From Aliicoccus persicus (GTDB taxonomy: Bacteria; Bacillota; Bacilli; Staphylococcales; Salinicoccaceae): a stretch of DNA of 64,000 nucleotides. The stretch covers positions 1-64,000 of the forward strand of contig NZ_FOIT01000008.1 of the NCBI RefSeq assembly GCF_900110815.1. The letters run 5' to 3'. A program made the position numbers and the translations under genes. The notes beneath the pieces were generated by a model. It searched no databases. It had not been told where the DNA came from and saw only the letters and a list, made by a program, of their open reading frames with translations. Below, one piece after another: positions 54,002 to 63,537 of the stretch. How positions within the stretch are numbered: position 1 is the stretch's first letter; every line of letters begins with the position of its first letter.

Positions 54002-54341
54002 ATGTATTCCCCCTAATGTATTGTTCTTGCAATTATATACCACTTTTTGCATAATGGCAAACTATTTTCAGAAAATTAAATCAATTCGGACGTTTATGAA
54101 ATTCTACCATAGTTAACATATAATTATGGTTATTATTTACAAGTTAAAATGATGTGTTTAACGAGCTTTTCGAACTCTCATCGTCACATCTTTGGTAATC
54201 ACTTTGATCATTTTCTTTGTAAATTCCTAAGTGGTGTTGGCTTTAATATACATCGGTATGGACCATAGTTAGAATTATGACACAAAATCTGTTGTCTTAA
54301 TAATTAACATTTCTTTTTTGAAGCGTTATTGAAGAAGAATA
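54002..54341. other. Left border of the accessory island, no gene seen
   Basis: 340 bp. Contains the left copy (54217-54231) of a 15-bp direct repeat also found at 62124-62138. A 17-codon minus-strand frame (54158-54211) has no ribosome site and is not called. Base composition becomes AT-rich from here. Confidence 0.5.
54217..54231 (+). repeat. Direct repeat flanking the defence island, left copy
   Basis: TTGTAAATTCCTAAG; matches TTGTTAATTCCTAAG at 62124-62138 in 14 of 15 bases. Confidence 0.5.
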
Positions 54342-56930
54342 TTAGTCAATTTTCCATAAGTTGTATATTTGTGTTCTTTTATTGAATGCTTCTTGTCCAC
54401 CTTCCATTATATCAACTATTTTATTTTGAATATCTTTATCATCAATACTGCCAATTTTTGTACTGATCTGTTCCTCATCATAAGAAACAGCAATCACTTG
54501 TTCTGAGTCACCCAAAACGGGGATATTTGCATTGTGTGTTGCAAATATAAACTGAACCTCGGGTTTTCTTTCTTTTATTTTTGTAATTATTTCATTATAA
54601 ATCACTTGATTATCTAAGTCGTCTTCAGGTTGATCAATCATTATTAAATTATTATCCCTCTGAGACAGAATAAACAGAACTAATGCAGATGCTCTTTGGC
54701 CGATAGAATGCTTAGTTATAGGTTTCCCATGATATTTTATATCAATTTTGTTAGGAGTTCTAAATGATAGATACTCTTTGTAATTATTTTCAATCATCTC
54801 TTTTAGCTTTAGAAGTTGAGCATCAGAAACTAGAGAAGAGATTTCTTTAGAATCTTCCAGTAAAACATCAACTAAGAAAGCTAAAAAGTCAGAATAGGTA
54901 TTACTCATGGATTGGTAAGTACTGTATTTTATATTTGAACCTTTAAATGATTGTATTAATTTATCTTGAAAAACTTCTTTATTTCCTTTAAAATCTATGC
55001 TTAATTCTAATGAATTTTGATCTGTATTGATTTTTTCTATCTCATCTTTATAAACATTGAACTCTTGGAGTAGGAGTCTATTTCTTTCATCAAGGGTGGA
55101 TCGTATTTTAGATTTAATATCACCTTTTGTTTCTTCTTGTATAGAGACTTGATCAATTTCTATTTTTAACTTATCTTCTTTGGTTTTGAGTATAGGGAAA
55201 TCATCTGGGTTTAAATTTGGAATATTTATCTCCCTCTTTATACTAGCAAAATTTTCCTCATGTGAACTTATTAATTCTTGAATATCTTTTAAATACTTCT
55301 TAGTTTGCTTGGAACTTGATTCAACTTTCACCATTATTTCTTGGATTTCCCTTTTTACAGCATTTACCCTAGATACTTCCACTAATAAATTATCAAATAA
55401 CTCTGGTGTTTCTAAAGATTCTAGGTCTTGTAGTTTGTTAAGTTCTTTAAGATTAGGTGAGTCTAGTAACTTCTCAATCTCTTTCTTAAATTGATAAATA
55501 TGATTATGGACATTTTCAATGTTCCTTTCGTCCGATTGGAAGTTTAATTGTCTAGTAAGCTTGTTAGTTATCCCATTTTTTTCAAATATTTTTATTTTAT
55601 GCTTTACATCTGCTAAATCTTTACTAAGTTGAGGCAGATTTTCAATCTTATCATTTAAACTAAATAGTTGAGTAAACTGATCCTCTAATTCTTCATGTAT
55701 GTCTTTTAAGTCTGATTCAAAATGATTTATTTTTTCTCCAACTAGTTTATCTAATAAATCTAGTTCAAACCCATTTTTCATATATGATAAGTCTTTTTGT
55801 CCAAAATATAATGGAGTATGTAGAATTGAATTTACATTAACTCCAAGATCCTCATCGTTTTCATTAAGCACATGTAGAGGTTTCCCTAGTATCCTTTTAA
55901 TTTTATAATTATTGTTGTGATTATCTTGAAGTTCAATAATCACTTGCCCCCCCGCATGAAGAAGGTTTTTAACTACTTCTGTTTTGTATTCTTCATCAAC
56001 TGTAGACGGCTGTAAATCTAAACTGTATCTGATAGCCTCAATTATACTTGACTTACCACTACCTCTAGTTCCAATTAAGCTATTTAACTCTGGTGATAAA
56101 TTCACTTTTTGATTATCCATTTTACCACCAATAAATTCTATAGACTTTATGTGTCCATGATGATATTCTTTTTCGGAAAGAGAAACTCTGTTTTCATAAT
56201 CCATTAATGCAAGTAAGACAGAATCAAAATTTCCATTGCCAATCTTGATAAACGATTTTTCACCTTTGCCTATTTGATCAATATTTTTACAATCAGAACC
56301 TTCAATATAAGCTAATTTGTAACCCATCCATTCTTCAAGTTGCTCCATCTTGTCCCTAGTTCGACCCTTTTGAAAACCAAGAACTTTTTCCTTAAACCAG
56401 CTATTACTACTAAGAGATCTAATTAAACCCCCGTTACATTCTTTTAAAAAGCCATTTTTATCTTCAATATGAGCCATTAAGATAAAATAGTTCTTATTGT
56501 AGGAATCCAAGACTTTAACTGTTCCATCAAGGTCTTCGTTACAACGTGTATTTTCGTTTCCCCTATTTTTAATACCTTTAAAAACTTCATCTAGAAATTT
56601 GTTTATATCCTCACTGTTTCCATCAATCCATTCTTCTTCTTTAAATACTATTAAACAATGGAGAGCATTGGCTCCTTCTTTAACAGATAGCTCCACTCCA
56701 GGTAATATAGTAATGTTCTCTCTCTTTGCTCTTTTTTTTAGACCCTTAAATTCATTTAAATCAAACTTGTTATGATTTGTAATAACTCCTATTCCGATAT
56801 TTTCTTTTTTAAGCTTATGAACGTAATCGCTTACGAACCGATCCTGTTCGCCATCATAGGCAAATTCCTTATCTGCTTTAGTATGAAGATGAAAATCTGC
56901 TCTTACCCACTTTGTACCAGATATGAACAT
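54342..56930 (-). CDS. PHP-domain plus SMC-like ATPase (TrlF-like defence protein)
   Basis: 862 residues. N-terminal PHP phosphoesterase/nuclease motifs: DFHLHT (12-17), ITNHNKFD (50-57), PGVELS (E80), MAHIEDKN (H154) and EGSDC (about 210-214). Then an SMC/RecN-like ATPase: Walker A GTRGSGKS (287-294), coiled coil (about 395-690), signature-like SIGQRASALVLF, Walker B NLIMIDQPEDDLDNQ and ATHN. Proteins of this architecture (TrlF-like) are found in bacterial defence islands; their exact target is not established to my knowledge. Good RBS GGAGGGT. Divergent from the type III R-M pair. Confidence 0.8.
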   Translation of the reverse strand: MFISGTKWVRADFHLHTKADKEFAYDGEQDRFVSDYVHKLKKENIGIGVITNHNKFDLNEFKGLKKRAKRENITILPGVELSVKEGANALHCLIVFKEEEWIDGNSEDINKFLDEVFKGIKNRGNENTRCNEDLDGTVKVLDSYNKNYFILMAHIEDKNGFLKECNGGLIRSLSSNSWFKEKVLGFQKGRTRDKMEQLEEWMGYKLAYIEGSDCKNIDQIGKGEKSFIKIGNGNFDSVLLALMDYENRVSLSEKEYHHGHIKSIEFIGGKMDNQKVNLSPELNSLIGTRGSGKSSIIEAIRYSLDLQPSTVDEEYKTEVVKNLLHAGGQVIIELQDNHNNNYKIKRILGKPLHVLNENDEDLGVNVNSILHTPLYFGQKDLSYMKNGFELDLLDKLVGEKINHFESDLKDIHEELEDQFTQLFSLNDKIENLPQLSKDLADVKHKIKIFEKNGITNKLTRQLNFQSDERNIENVHNHIYQFKKEIEKLLDSPNLKELNKLQDLESLETPELFDNLLVEVSRVNAVKREIQEIMVKVESSSKQTKKYLKDIQELISSHEENFASIKREINIPNLNPDDFPILKTKEDKLKIEIDQVSIQEETKGDIKSKIRSTLDERNRLLLQEFNVYKDEIEKINTDQNSLELSIDFKGNKEVFQDKLIQSFKGSNIKYSTYQSMSNTYSDFLAFLVDVLLEDSKEISSLVSDAQLLKLKEMIENNYKEYLSFRTPNKIDIKYHGKPITKHSIGQRASALVLFILSQRDNNLIMIDQPEDDLDNQVIYNEIITKIKERKPEVQFIFATHNANIPVLGDSEQVIAVSYDEEQISTKIGSIDDKDIQNKIVDIMEGGQEAFNKRTQIYNLWKID

Positions 56931-57531
56931 GGGACCCTCCTATTTTTTAGAAATTAATTTATTATAATCCATATATTATCTCTATATTAGCATATGTAAA
57001 ATCTTAGGAGTTACAGATTCGTATTTCTAAAGTATAATTTTACTTATTGAAAAATACACCAAATAAAGAATAGACTAATAGAATGGGAGTTGTAGTTAGA
57101 AGTTGATTACCAATTACTTGAATGATAATTATAGAATAGAATACGTGCAACACTTATAAACTAATATATTCTGAAAATGAAGCAACTGAAAAATATTTAT
57201 TCTTTGATTAATTTAATAGTTCAGAACTCTAATAGACAAAGTTGGGTACATATAAATTCCTAGTAATTAAGTAGTGTACACATGAAAAGATATTTTTAAA
57301 AATTTATTTGTTATGTAAAAGAAATCTTATTTTACCACTAAATTAAATCTACTGAATAATATAATGAAATTAACTAATTGGACTATCGTAAAATCAGAAT
57401 TTACATAAATAGTTATAGAAGTTACAGATATGAATACCAATGATACTATTGGAGTGACAACGCATTTAAAAGTAAAATTGATCACATAGTTAACAGTTAG
57501 ACTAAAGAAAAGATTGGAGAGGAATAATTTT
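56931..57531. promoter_or_regulatory. Divergent intergenic region of the defence island, no gene seen
   Basis: 600 bp, extremely AT-rich, many stop codons in all frames. It must carry the two divergent promoters. A loose repeat (AGGAGTTACAGATTCGTAT at 57007 and AGAAGTTACAGATATGAAT at 57416) is visible, of unknown meaning. No riboswitch or small gene could be supported. Confidence 0.5.
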
Positions 57532-59421
57532 ATGGAAACAAAGCTCCAGAAAGAGATAATAAATGTATTAAAAGCATTTCCTGAGTATTGGCACGAAGAC
57601 ACTTTAATTAAAAGTAAACTAATTGAAGATATACGTTTGTATAATAAAAAGGTAATAGAAGCACTCATATCTAACGAGTTGATAAAAGATACATACTCAT
57701 TAGAACTTTCATCGGGATTAGTTTTTAAAGTAGAAGATTTTGTGAGTATGTTACGATTCAAAAACTATTTAGACAATAACTACACTAAGTATACAAATGA
57801 AATTGGGTTGACTAGTGAGAGTAAGTATCTTAAATACAATTCGGATGTCGTTCTTGATTTTCCACACAAAGATGGTGTGTTGGAAGGAGGAATGACGGTA
57901 GAAGATACAGGGAAATCCGAAGTTTATTATCATAATACTTTAGCTAAAGAAGAAATAGATACACTTTTATCACCTAAAATCTTTACTAATTCAAAGAAAT
58001 ATAATAAAGATGGTGAAAATGAAGTTATAAGTATTAAAGATTCAGACAACTTAATTATAAAAGGAAACAATTTAATTGCATTACATTCCTTAAAGAAAAG
58101 ATATAGTGGAAAAGTTAAGATGATTTACATAGATCCCCCATATAATACAAGAGGTGATAGTTTTAAGTATAATGATAGATTTAACCATTCTACATGGTTA
58201 ACTTTTATGAAAAATCGTTTAGAAATAGCAAAGGATTTACTTTCAGAAGATGGTTCAATATGGATTACACTAGATGATGTTGAACTACATTACTTGAAAG
58301 TTATTTGTGATGAAATTTTCGGCCGAAAATGCTTTTTGAATACTATTGCTTGGAAGCATTCGGACAACAGTAACAATAATGCATTAACCTTCTCTGAGGA
58401 TCATAACTTCATTTTAGTATACTCAAAGAGACCGGGTTGGAGACCAAAGTTTTTAAACGATCCTCAAAAAAGAAAACATTTTAAAAATCCTGATAATGAC
58501 CCAAACGGCCCATGGTTTGATGGCAACCCAGTCAATAATCCTGGATTGAGAACAAATTTGCAGTTTGAAATTACTACTCCAAACGGAAATATTATAAAAC
58601 ATCCACCTAACGGTTGGAGGTGGTCGAAAGAAACCATGGATAAAAAGTTCGAAACTGGTGAATTACGTTTTTCAGAAGATGAGACAAGGATAATCAGACG
58701 AACATATCTAAAAGATATGGAAGGTTTGCCTCCTTCTACCTTATGGACTTCTATGGAAACTACGGGTCACACAAGAAGAGCTAAATATGAGCTTAAAAAA
58801 TTATTCCCTGATACTCCAGTAACTAGTTTATTTTCGACACCTAAACCAGAATCACTTATCAATCACATACTTGACTTAACAACTGACGAAGGAGACTTGA
58901 TATTAGATTTTTTCATGGGGTCTGCCACAACTCAAGCAGTTGCTCATAAAAAAAAGAGGCAATATATAGGGATTGAACAAATGGATTACGTTGGAGATAT
59001 TTCAGTTTCTCGTTTAAAAAAAGTTATTAGTGGAGAACAAGGTGGCGTTTCATCAGAATTAAAATGGGAAGGTGGGGGTGACTTTATTTATACTGAATTA
59101 TATAGTTTGAATAAAAAGTTCGTTGATAAGATTCAAAACAAAAAAAATTTTAAAGAGTTAGGAAATGTTCTAAATGAAATAAAAGACAGCGCCTATTTGA
59201 ACTTCAAAGTTGATTTAGAAAAAATGACTTTTGATAACAATGACTTTCAGAGATTATCTTTAAAAGAACAAAAAGATGTGCTTATTCAAGTGCTGGAGAT
59301 GAACCAACTTTATTTGAATTATTCAGAAATCGAGGACAGTCAGTATGATATTTCTGATTCTATAAAAGCCTTTAATTACTCTTTCTATCAAGATCAAGAG
59401 GAAGGTGACTCGAATGAGTAA
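57532..59421 (+). CDS. mod: Type III restriction-modification: Mod methyltransferase
   Basis: 629 residues. DNA adenine/cytosine-N-methyltransferase of beta-type order: motif IV DPPYN (201-205) precedes motif I DFFMGSATT (about 460-468). The segment between 250 and 420 is the target-recognition part. Mod gives the sequence specificity of type III systems and methylates one strand. The start is the ATG at 57532 after GGAGAGGA. res starts 8 bp before its stop. Confidence 0.93.
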   Translation: METKLQKEIINVLKAFPEYWHEDTLIKSKLIEDIRLYNKKVIEALISNELIKDTYSLELSSGLVFKVEDFVSMLRFKNYLDNNYTKYTNEIGLTSESKYLKYNSDVVLDFPHKDGVLEGGMTVEDTGKSEVYYHNTLAKEEIDTLLSPKIFTNSKKYNKDGENEVISIKDSDNLIIKGNNLIALHSLKKRYSGKVKMIYIDPPYNTRGDSFKYNDRFNHSTWLTFMKNRLEIAKDLLSEDGSIWITLDDVELHYLKVICDEIFGRKCFLNTIAWKHSDNSNNNALTFSEDHNFILVYSKRPGWRPKFLNDPQKRKHFKNPDNDPNGPWFDGNPVNNPGLRTNLQFEITTPNGNIIKHPPNGWRWSKETMDKKFETGELRFSEDETRIIRRTYLKDMEGLPPSTLWTSMETTGHTRRAKYELKKLFPDTPVTSLFSTPKPESLINHILDLTTDEGDLILDFFMGSATTQAVAHKKKRQYIGIEQMDYVGDISVSRLKKVISGEQGGVSSELKWEGGGDFIYTELYSLNKKFVDKIQNKKNFKELGNVLNEIKDSAYLNFKVDLEKMTFDNNDFQRLSLKEQKDVLIQVLEMNQLYLNYSEIEDSQYDISDSIKAFNYSFYQDQEEGDSNE

Positions 59422-61990
59422 TGAAATACTTCACAAAAGAATTGAAGAACAATTTAATTCTCTATTCGTAACACTACCTGATGTGCCAGATTATGTTCAG
59501 GATAACCTGAGTCACCCGTTGCGGGAATATCAGGCACAGGCATTGAAACAACTAATCTACACACAGGAGTTGGATAACGCAAATCTTTCTTACAATCATT
59601 TGTTATTTCACATGGCGACAGGATCTGGGAAAACTTTGGTCTTGGCATCAACTATTCTTTATCTTTTTAAGGAGAAAAATCAACAGAACTTTATTTTCTT
59701 TGTGAACAGTGATGCAATTATAAAAAAAACATATGATAATCTTACGAATGAAAGTTCAAGTAAATATTTATTCAGAAAAGAAGGCATTGTGTTAGACGGA
59801 CAGCGCATTCTTATTCAAGTTGTTGATGTATTTCCCACATTTCCAGATGGTAATACAATCTACCTGAAATTAACCACTATCCAAAAGCTTCATGCGGATC
59901 TTACAGCACCAAAAGAAAATGCATTGACCTATGAATCGTTGAAAAATATGCGTTTAGTCCTGCTGGCTGATGAAGCGCACCATATTAACGCATGGACACG
60001 GCGAGACAAACGTAAACTTAACAATAAGGAGTATGAAGAAAGAACGTGGGAGAATACCGTTAATACCTTGCTCAAGCTTAACCCAGATAATCGCCTATTG
60101 GAGTATACAGCTACTATTAATTTGAATCAAGATGTTTTATTTGAAAAATATAAAGACAAAATTGTCTATCAATATGATTTAAGAAGATTCATGAATGACG
60201 GCTATTCAAAGAATGTTGTGTTGTTACGTTCTGATGAAGACGATGAAAGCAAGATGTTGAACGCTATTCTATTAAGTCAATATCGTAAATACATTGCACA
60301 AGATAATGATTTAGCCCTAAAACCAATTATTTTGTTTAAGTCTAACAAGATTGCAACGTCACTATCTGCCAATGAGCGCTTACTTAACATTGTTCAGAGA
60401 CTTAGTGTGGAAAACCTGTCACATATCATCAATATTGGCCATGCGACCTACAAACATGAGAACAGCATCTGGAGCAGGATGTACGAGTATTATACTTATA
60501 AGCCCTTACATGAAATCATTCGTGATCTGCAGTGGGATTTCACAGAGGAGACAATTCTAAATGCCAATGATAAAGCCTTCCTTTCAGAAGATAATGCCTT
60601 GCTTTTGAATACATTGGAGGAAGACAACAACCCGATTCGAGCCATCTTTGCAGTTGCAAAACTAAATGAAGGATGGGATGTATTGAATTTGTTTGACATA
60701 GTGAGAATTAGTGAGGGAGCAACTTCAACGAAAACCACGACAAACAGTGAAGCCCAATTAATAGGTCGGGGGGCACGGTATTATCCATTTAAATACAACG
60801 AACATCACTTATATACAAGGCGCTTTGATTTGGTACAAACTGACCTCAAGATAATAGAAACTTTGCATTATCATACGATTAACGAAAATGCTTATATAAA
60901 AAATCTTGAAAAATCACTCGAGTCTGCAAGGATTCAAGTGAAAAAGGATGAATATGATCGACTCGAAGCGAAACTTAAGTCTTCCTTTAAAAAGAGTCCA
61001 GTATTTAAGAACGGTAAGATTTATATAAATAAATTGGTGCATACCACTGCAGATGATTATCGTACACTCTCACACTACAATGTGACCACCGACTATGATG
61101 TACCATATGAACTTACAATTGAGCAGCATTATGGAAGAAGAGTAGGAGAGATGATTGGTGGACAAAGACATGAAGTAACTTGGCCTGTTGAGAAAATCTA
61201 TATACAAAAAGCTCTACAAAGAAATCCTTTCTTTCGCTTTAATCACTTCAAAGACTATATACCTGCTTTAACAAGTATGAAAGAGTTCACGGAAAGTCCT
61301 GATTTTCTTGGAAATTTAATATTCTATGTGACACTTCCTTTGGAATTGGAATTACATGATTTAAGTCCGATAGTTAAACTAAAAATGGTAGAAAAGTATC
61401 TAGATTATGTAGAGAAAAAGATAAAGATAAACTATATGAAGGAGAGAGGAACGCCAGTATTTGAAGGGATGTCTATTTCCGAAATGATTGATGATTATTA
61501 TATTGAGTTGAATAAGGTAAATACAAAAATATCATCTTTAAGTGAAACGTTGCAGAAGCGAAGTATGAGGGATAATCATTGGTATGTTTACGATAGAGCT
61601 ATCGTAAACGGCTTGGAGAGCACTTTTATTGATTTCATCAACAACTATATCGAACAACTTAAAGAAAAATACCAAGAGGTCTACCTTATCCGAAATGAAC
61701 GAAAAGTGAAAGTTGTTGAGATAAATGGTACGAGGGGGTTCATGCCTGACTTTTTGCTATACCTTCAGGATCAAGATTATACTTACCAGGTTTTTCTTGA
61801 ACCAAAAGGCAGTCATTTGCTAATTAATGATCAATGGAAGGAAAAGTTTTTAATGTCATTAAACGAGAATAGTAATTTAGAAGTACTTTCTGAGAATGAA
61901 AATGTCAGGTTATTAGGAATTAAATTTTTCTCAAATGAAAAAGGAAAAAGAGAAGAATTTCGTAAAGATTTCAAAGAAAAACTCCTTTAA
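59414..61990 (+). CDS. res: Type III restriction-modification: Res endonuclease/helicase
   Basis: 858 residues. Superfamily 2 helicase: YQAQALKQL (Q-tip), HMATGSGKTLVLA (about 67-78), LLADEAHH (about 182-189) and SEAQLIGRGARYYP (motif VI). C-terminal PD-ExK nuclease: MPDFLLYL, then FLEPKGSHLL (D/ExK about 778-800). Cleaves DNA when bound to Mod and two head-to-head sites. The start is the ATG at 59414 after GAGGAAGG, overlapping mod. All motifs intact, so likely functional. Confidence 0.93.
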   Translation: MSNEILHKRIEEQFNSLFVTLPDVPDYVQDNLSHPLREYQAQALKQLIYTQELDNANLSYNHLLFHMATGSGKTLVLASTILYLFKEKNQQNFIFFVNSDAIIKKTYDNLTNESSSKYLFRKEGIVLDGQRILIQVVDVFPTFPDGNTIYLKLTTIQKLHADLTAPKENALTYESLKNMRLVLLADEAHHINAWTRRDKRKLNNKEYEERTWENTVNTLLKLNPDNRLLEYTATINLNQDVLFEKYKDKIVYQYDLRRFMNDGYSKNVVLLRSDEDDESKMLNAILLSQYRKYIAQDNDLALKPIILFKSNKIATSLSANERLLNIVQRLSVENLSHIINIGHATYKHENSIWSRMYEYYTYKPLHEIIRDLQWDFTEETILNANDKAFLSEDNALLLNTLEEDNNPIRAIFAVAKLNEGWDVLNLFDIVRISEGATSTKTTTNSEAQLIGRGARYYPFKYNEHHLYTRRFDLVQTDLKIIETLHYHTINENAYIKNLEKSLESARIQVKKDEYDRLEAKLKSSFKKSPVFKNGKIYINKLVHTTADDYRTLSHYNVTTDYDVPYELTIEQHYGRRVGEMIGGQRHEVTWPVEKIYIQKALQRNPFFRFNHFKDYIPALTSMKEFTESPDFLGNLIFYVTLPLELELHDLSPIVKLKMVEKYLDYVEKKIKINYMKERGTPVFEGMSISEMIDDYYIELNKVNTKISSLSETLQKRSMRDNHWYVYDRAIVNGLESTFIDFINNYIEQLKEKYQEVYLIRNERKVKVVEINGTRGFMPDFLLYLQDQDYTYQVFLEPKGSHLLINDQWKEKFLMSLNENSNLEVLSENENVRLLGIKFFSNEKGKREEFRKDFKEKLL

Positions 61991-62037
61991 ATTGACCTGA
62001 TGTCACTTAAGTTTACAGTTGAATAAAATAAATTTTC

Positions 62038-62073
62038 CTGAGATTCGAGTGCATACGAATCTCAGTTTTTTTA
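62038..62073 (+). terminator. Terminator after res
   Basis: 10-bp stem CTGAGATTCG / CGAATCTCAG, loop AGTGCATA, followed by TTTTTTT. Confidence 0.93.
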
Positions 62074-62123
62074 TAATGCGATGTTGCGTAATTCAAACGG
62101 TGTTAATCCACTTAACACAATTC

Positions 62124-62138
62124 TTGTTAATTCCTAAG
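62124..62138 (+). repeat. Direct repeat flanking the defence island, right copy
   Basis: TTGTTAATTCCTAAG; 14/15 identical to 54217-54231. It forms the start of an inverted repeat AATTCCTAAGATAA / TTATCTTAGGAAATT. Confidence 0.5.
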
Positions 62139-62240
62139 ATAATAGATATGAGAATTATTCTGTTATCTTAGGAAATTTATTTTGGGACAAAGTAATAATT
62201 TGAGTTGAAGATACAGAGAAATATTAATAAAAATAAATTT

Positions 62241-62255
62241 CATTATCTGAAAATT
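62241..62255 (+). promoter_or_regulatory. Candidate CodY operator
   Basis: CATTATCTGAAAATT matches the CodY consensus AATTTTCNGAAAATT with two mismatches. A second, poorer match (TTTTTCGGAAA) overlaps just downstream (62259-62273). It lies about 75 bp before an amidohydrolase-SBP operon, the class of gene CodY usually represses when branched-chain amino acids and GTP are high. Confidence 0.5.
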
Positions 62256-62331
62256 AAAAATTTTTCGGAAATGGTGTAGACCAAAATTAATTTTTATGTA
62301 TAATTGTAAGTAATAATGAAAGGGGATGATG

Positions 62332-63537
62332 ATGATTTTCGACAGTTTGGCTGAAGCTAGAGCGTTAGAAAATGAGTTAATCCAATGGCGAAGGCATTTA
62401 CATATGAATCCAGAGCTATCGTTTCAAGAGGTTAAAACTTCTCAATTTGTTGCAAGTAAATTGAGAGAATTTGGTTATGAAGTACAAGAAGGCATTGCTA
62501 AGACAGGTGTCGTAGCAATAAAAAAAGGTAATACAGACGGTCCTACAATAGGGATAAGAGCAGATATGGATGCCTTGCCTATTCAGGACCAAAAAAATGC
62601 AGAATATTCTTCTACAGTGGAAAATGTAGCTCATTTATGTGGGCATGATGCCCACACCTCGATACTCCTTGGTGTAGCAAAAATACTTAAAAATTACGAT
62701 TTAGAAAAAGGAATTATTAAATTTATTTTTCAACCAGCGGAAGAAGGCTTTGCTGGTGCAAAACATATGGTTGAAGAGGGAGTTTTAACAAACCCTGCAG
62801 TCGACGGGATTATTGCATTACATGTAAATCCAAAAGTTGAATCGGGTATTATTTCTCATTGCGAAGGCCCAGCAACAGCATATTCAGACAAATTTGATTT
62901 AAGAATAATAGGAGATGGTGGTCATGCTGCACATCCTCATTTATCCATAGATTCAATTACGATCGCAACTACTGTAGTCAACACGATGCAACAAATAGTA
63001 AGTCGAACTATAGAGCCACTAGAGCCAGTGGTTTTAACTTTCGGGAAAATTGAAGGCGGTTTCAATCATAATATTATTGCTCCGGAAGTTAAATTAAGTG
63101 GTACAGTCAGAACACTAAATCCGGAAGTAAAAGAAATTGTAAAAGATAAAATGAAATCGTATTTAAAACATATTTGTGAAGGTATGGGAGCAAAATACGA
63201 ATTTGATTATCGAGATGGTTACCCAGCGGTTTATAACGACCCAGAATTAACACCATTAATAACAGATACTATTACAACTTTGCTCGGAGAAGATTATTTA
63301 GTTTACTCTAAACCAACTATGGGTGGCGAAGACTTTTCTTTCTTTACGAATGAAGTTCCAGGCGTCATTTTTAAAATTGGAACAGGTAATAGTGAGGAAA
63401 CACAGTATCCATTACACCATCCTATGTTTGATTTAGATGAAAACGTACTTCCAGTAGGGGTTGCAAGCCTCGCTGAATTATCAATAAATTACATCAAAAT
63501 GTTAGAGGAGAGAGGTAACAATGAAATTAAACTTTAA
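62332..63537 (+). CDS. M20-family amidohydrolase/aminoacylase
   Basis: 401 residues. Metal-binding blocks: RHLHMNPELSFQE (about 21-33), GIRADMDALPI (D about 82), CGHDAHTSILLG (about 102-113), QPAEEGFAGA (E/E about 137) and GEDFSFF (about 344). It hydrolyses N-acyl amino acids, hippurate-like or indole-conjugate substrates. It could also act on peptides captured by the overlapping SBP gene. Three ATGs follow AAAGGGG; the third (62332) has the best spacing. Confidence 0.88.
   Translation: MIFDSLAEARALENELIQWRRHLHMNPELSFQEVKTSQFVASKLREFGYEVQEGIAKTGVVAIKKGNTDGPTIGIRADMDALPIQDQKNAEYSSTVENVAHLCGHDAHTSILLGVAKILKNYDLEKGIIKFIFQPAEEGFAGAKHMVEEGVLTNPAVDGIIALHVNPKVESGIISHCEGPATAYSDKFDLRIIGDGGHAAHPHLSIDSITIATTVVNTMQQIVSRTIEPLEPVVLTFGKIEGGFNHNIIAPEVKLSGTVRTLNPEVKEIVKDKMKSYLKHICEGMGAKYEFDYRDGYPAVYNDPELTPLITDTITTLLGEDYLVYSKPTMGGEDFSFFTNEVPGVIFKIGTGNSEETQYPLHHPMFDLDENVLPVGVASLAELSINYIKMLEERGNNEIKL

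Larger units (their letters stand above)
61991..62331. promoter_or_regulatory. Right border of the island and amidohydrolase promoter region
   Basis: 341 bp. In order: terminator (62038-62072), right copy of the 15-bp direct repeat (62124-62138), which is also the first arm of a 13-bp inverted repeat (62129-62142 / 62163-62177), a CodY-like operator (62241-62255) and an AT-rich promoter. No gene seen. Confidence 0.6.

Noticed and set aside
54158-54211. 17-codon minus-strand frame (MIKVITKDVTMRVRKAR)
   Set aside because: Basic short peptide but no Shine-Dalgarno and no neighbouring toxin-antitoxin signals.
57327-57761. 144-residue minus-strand frame upstream of and into mod
   Set aside because: Hydrophobic and AT-driven, overlaps the start of mod, lacks a ribosome site.
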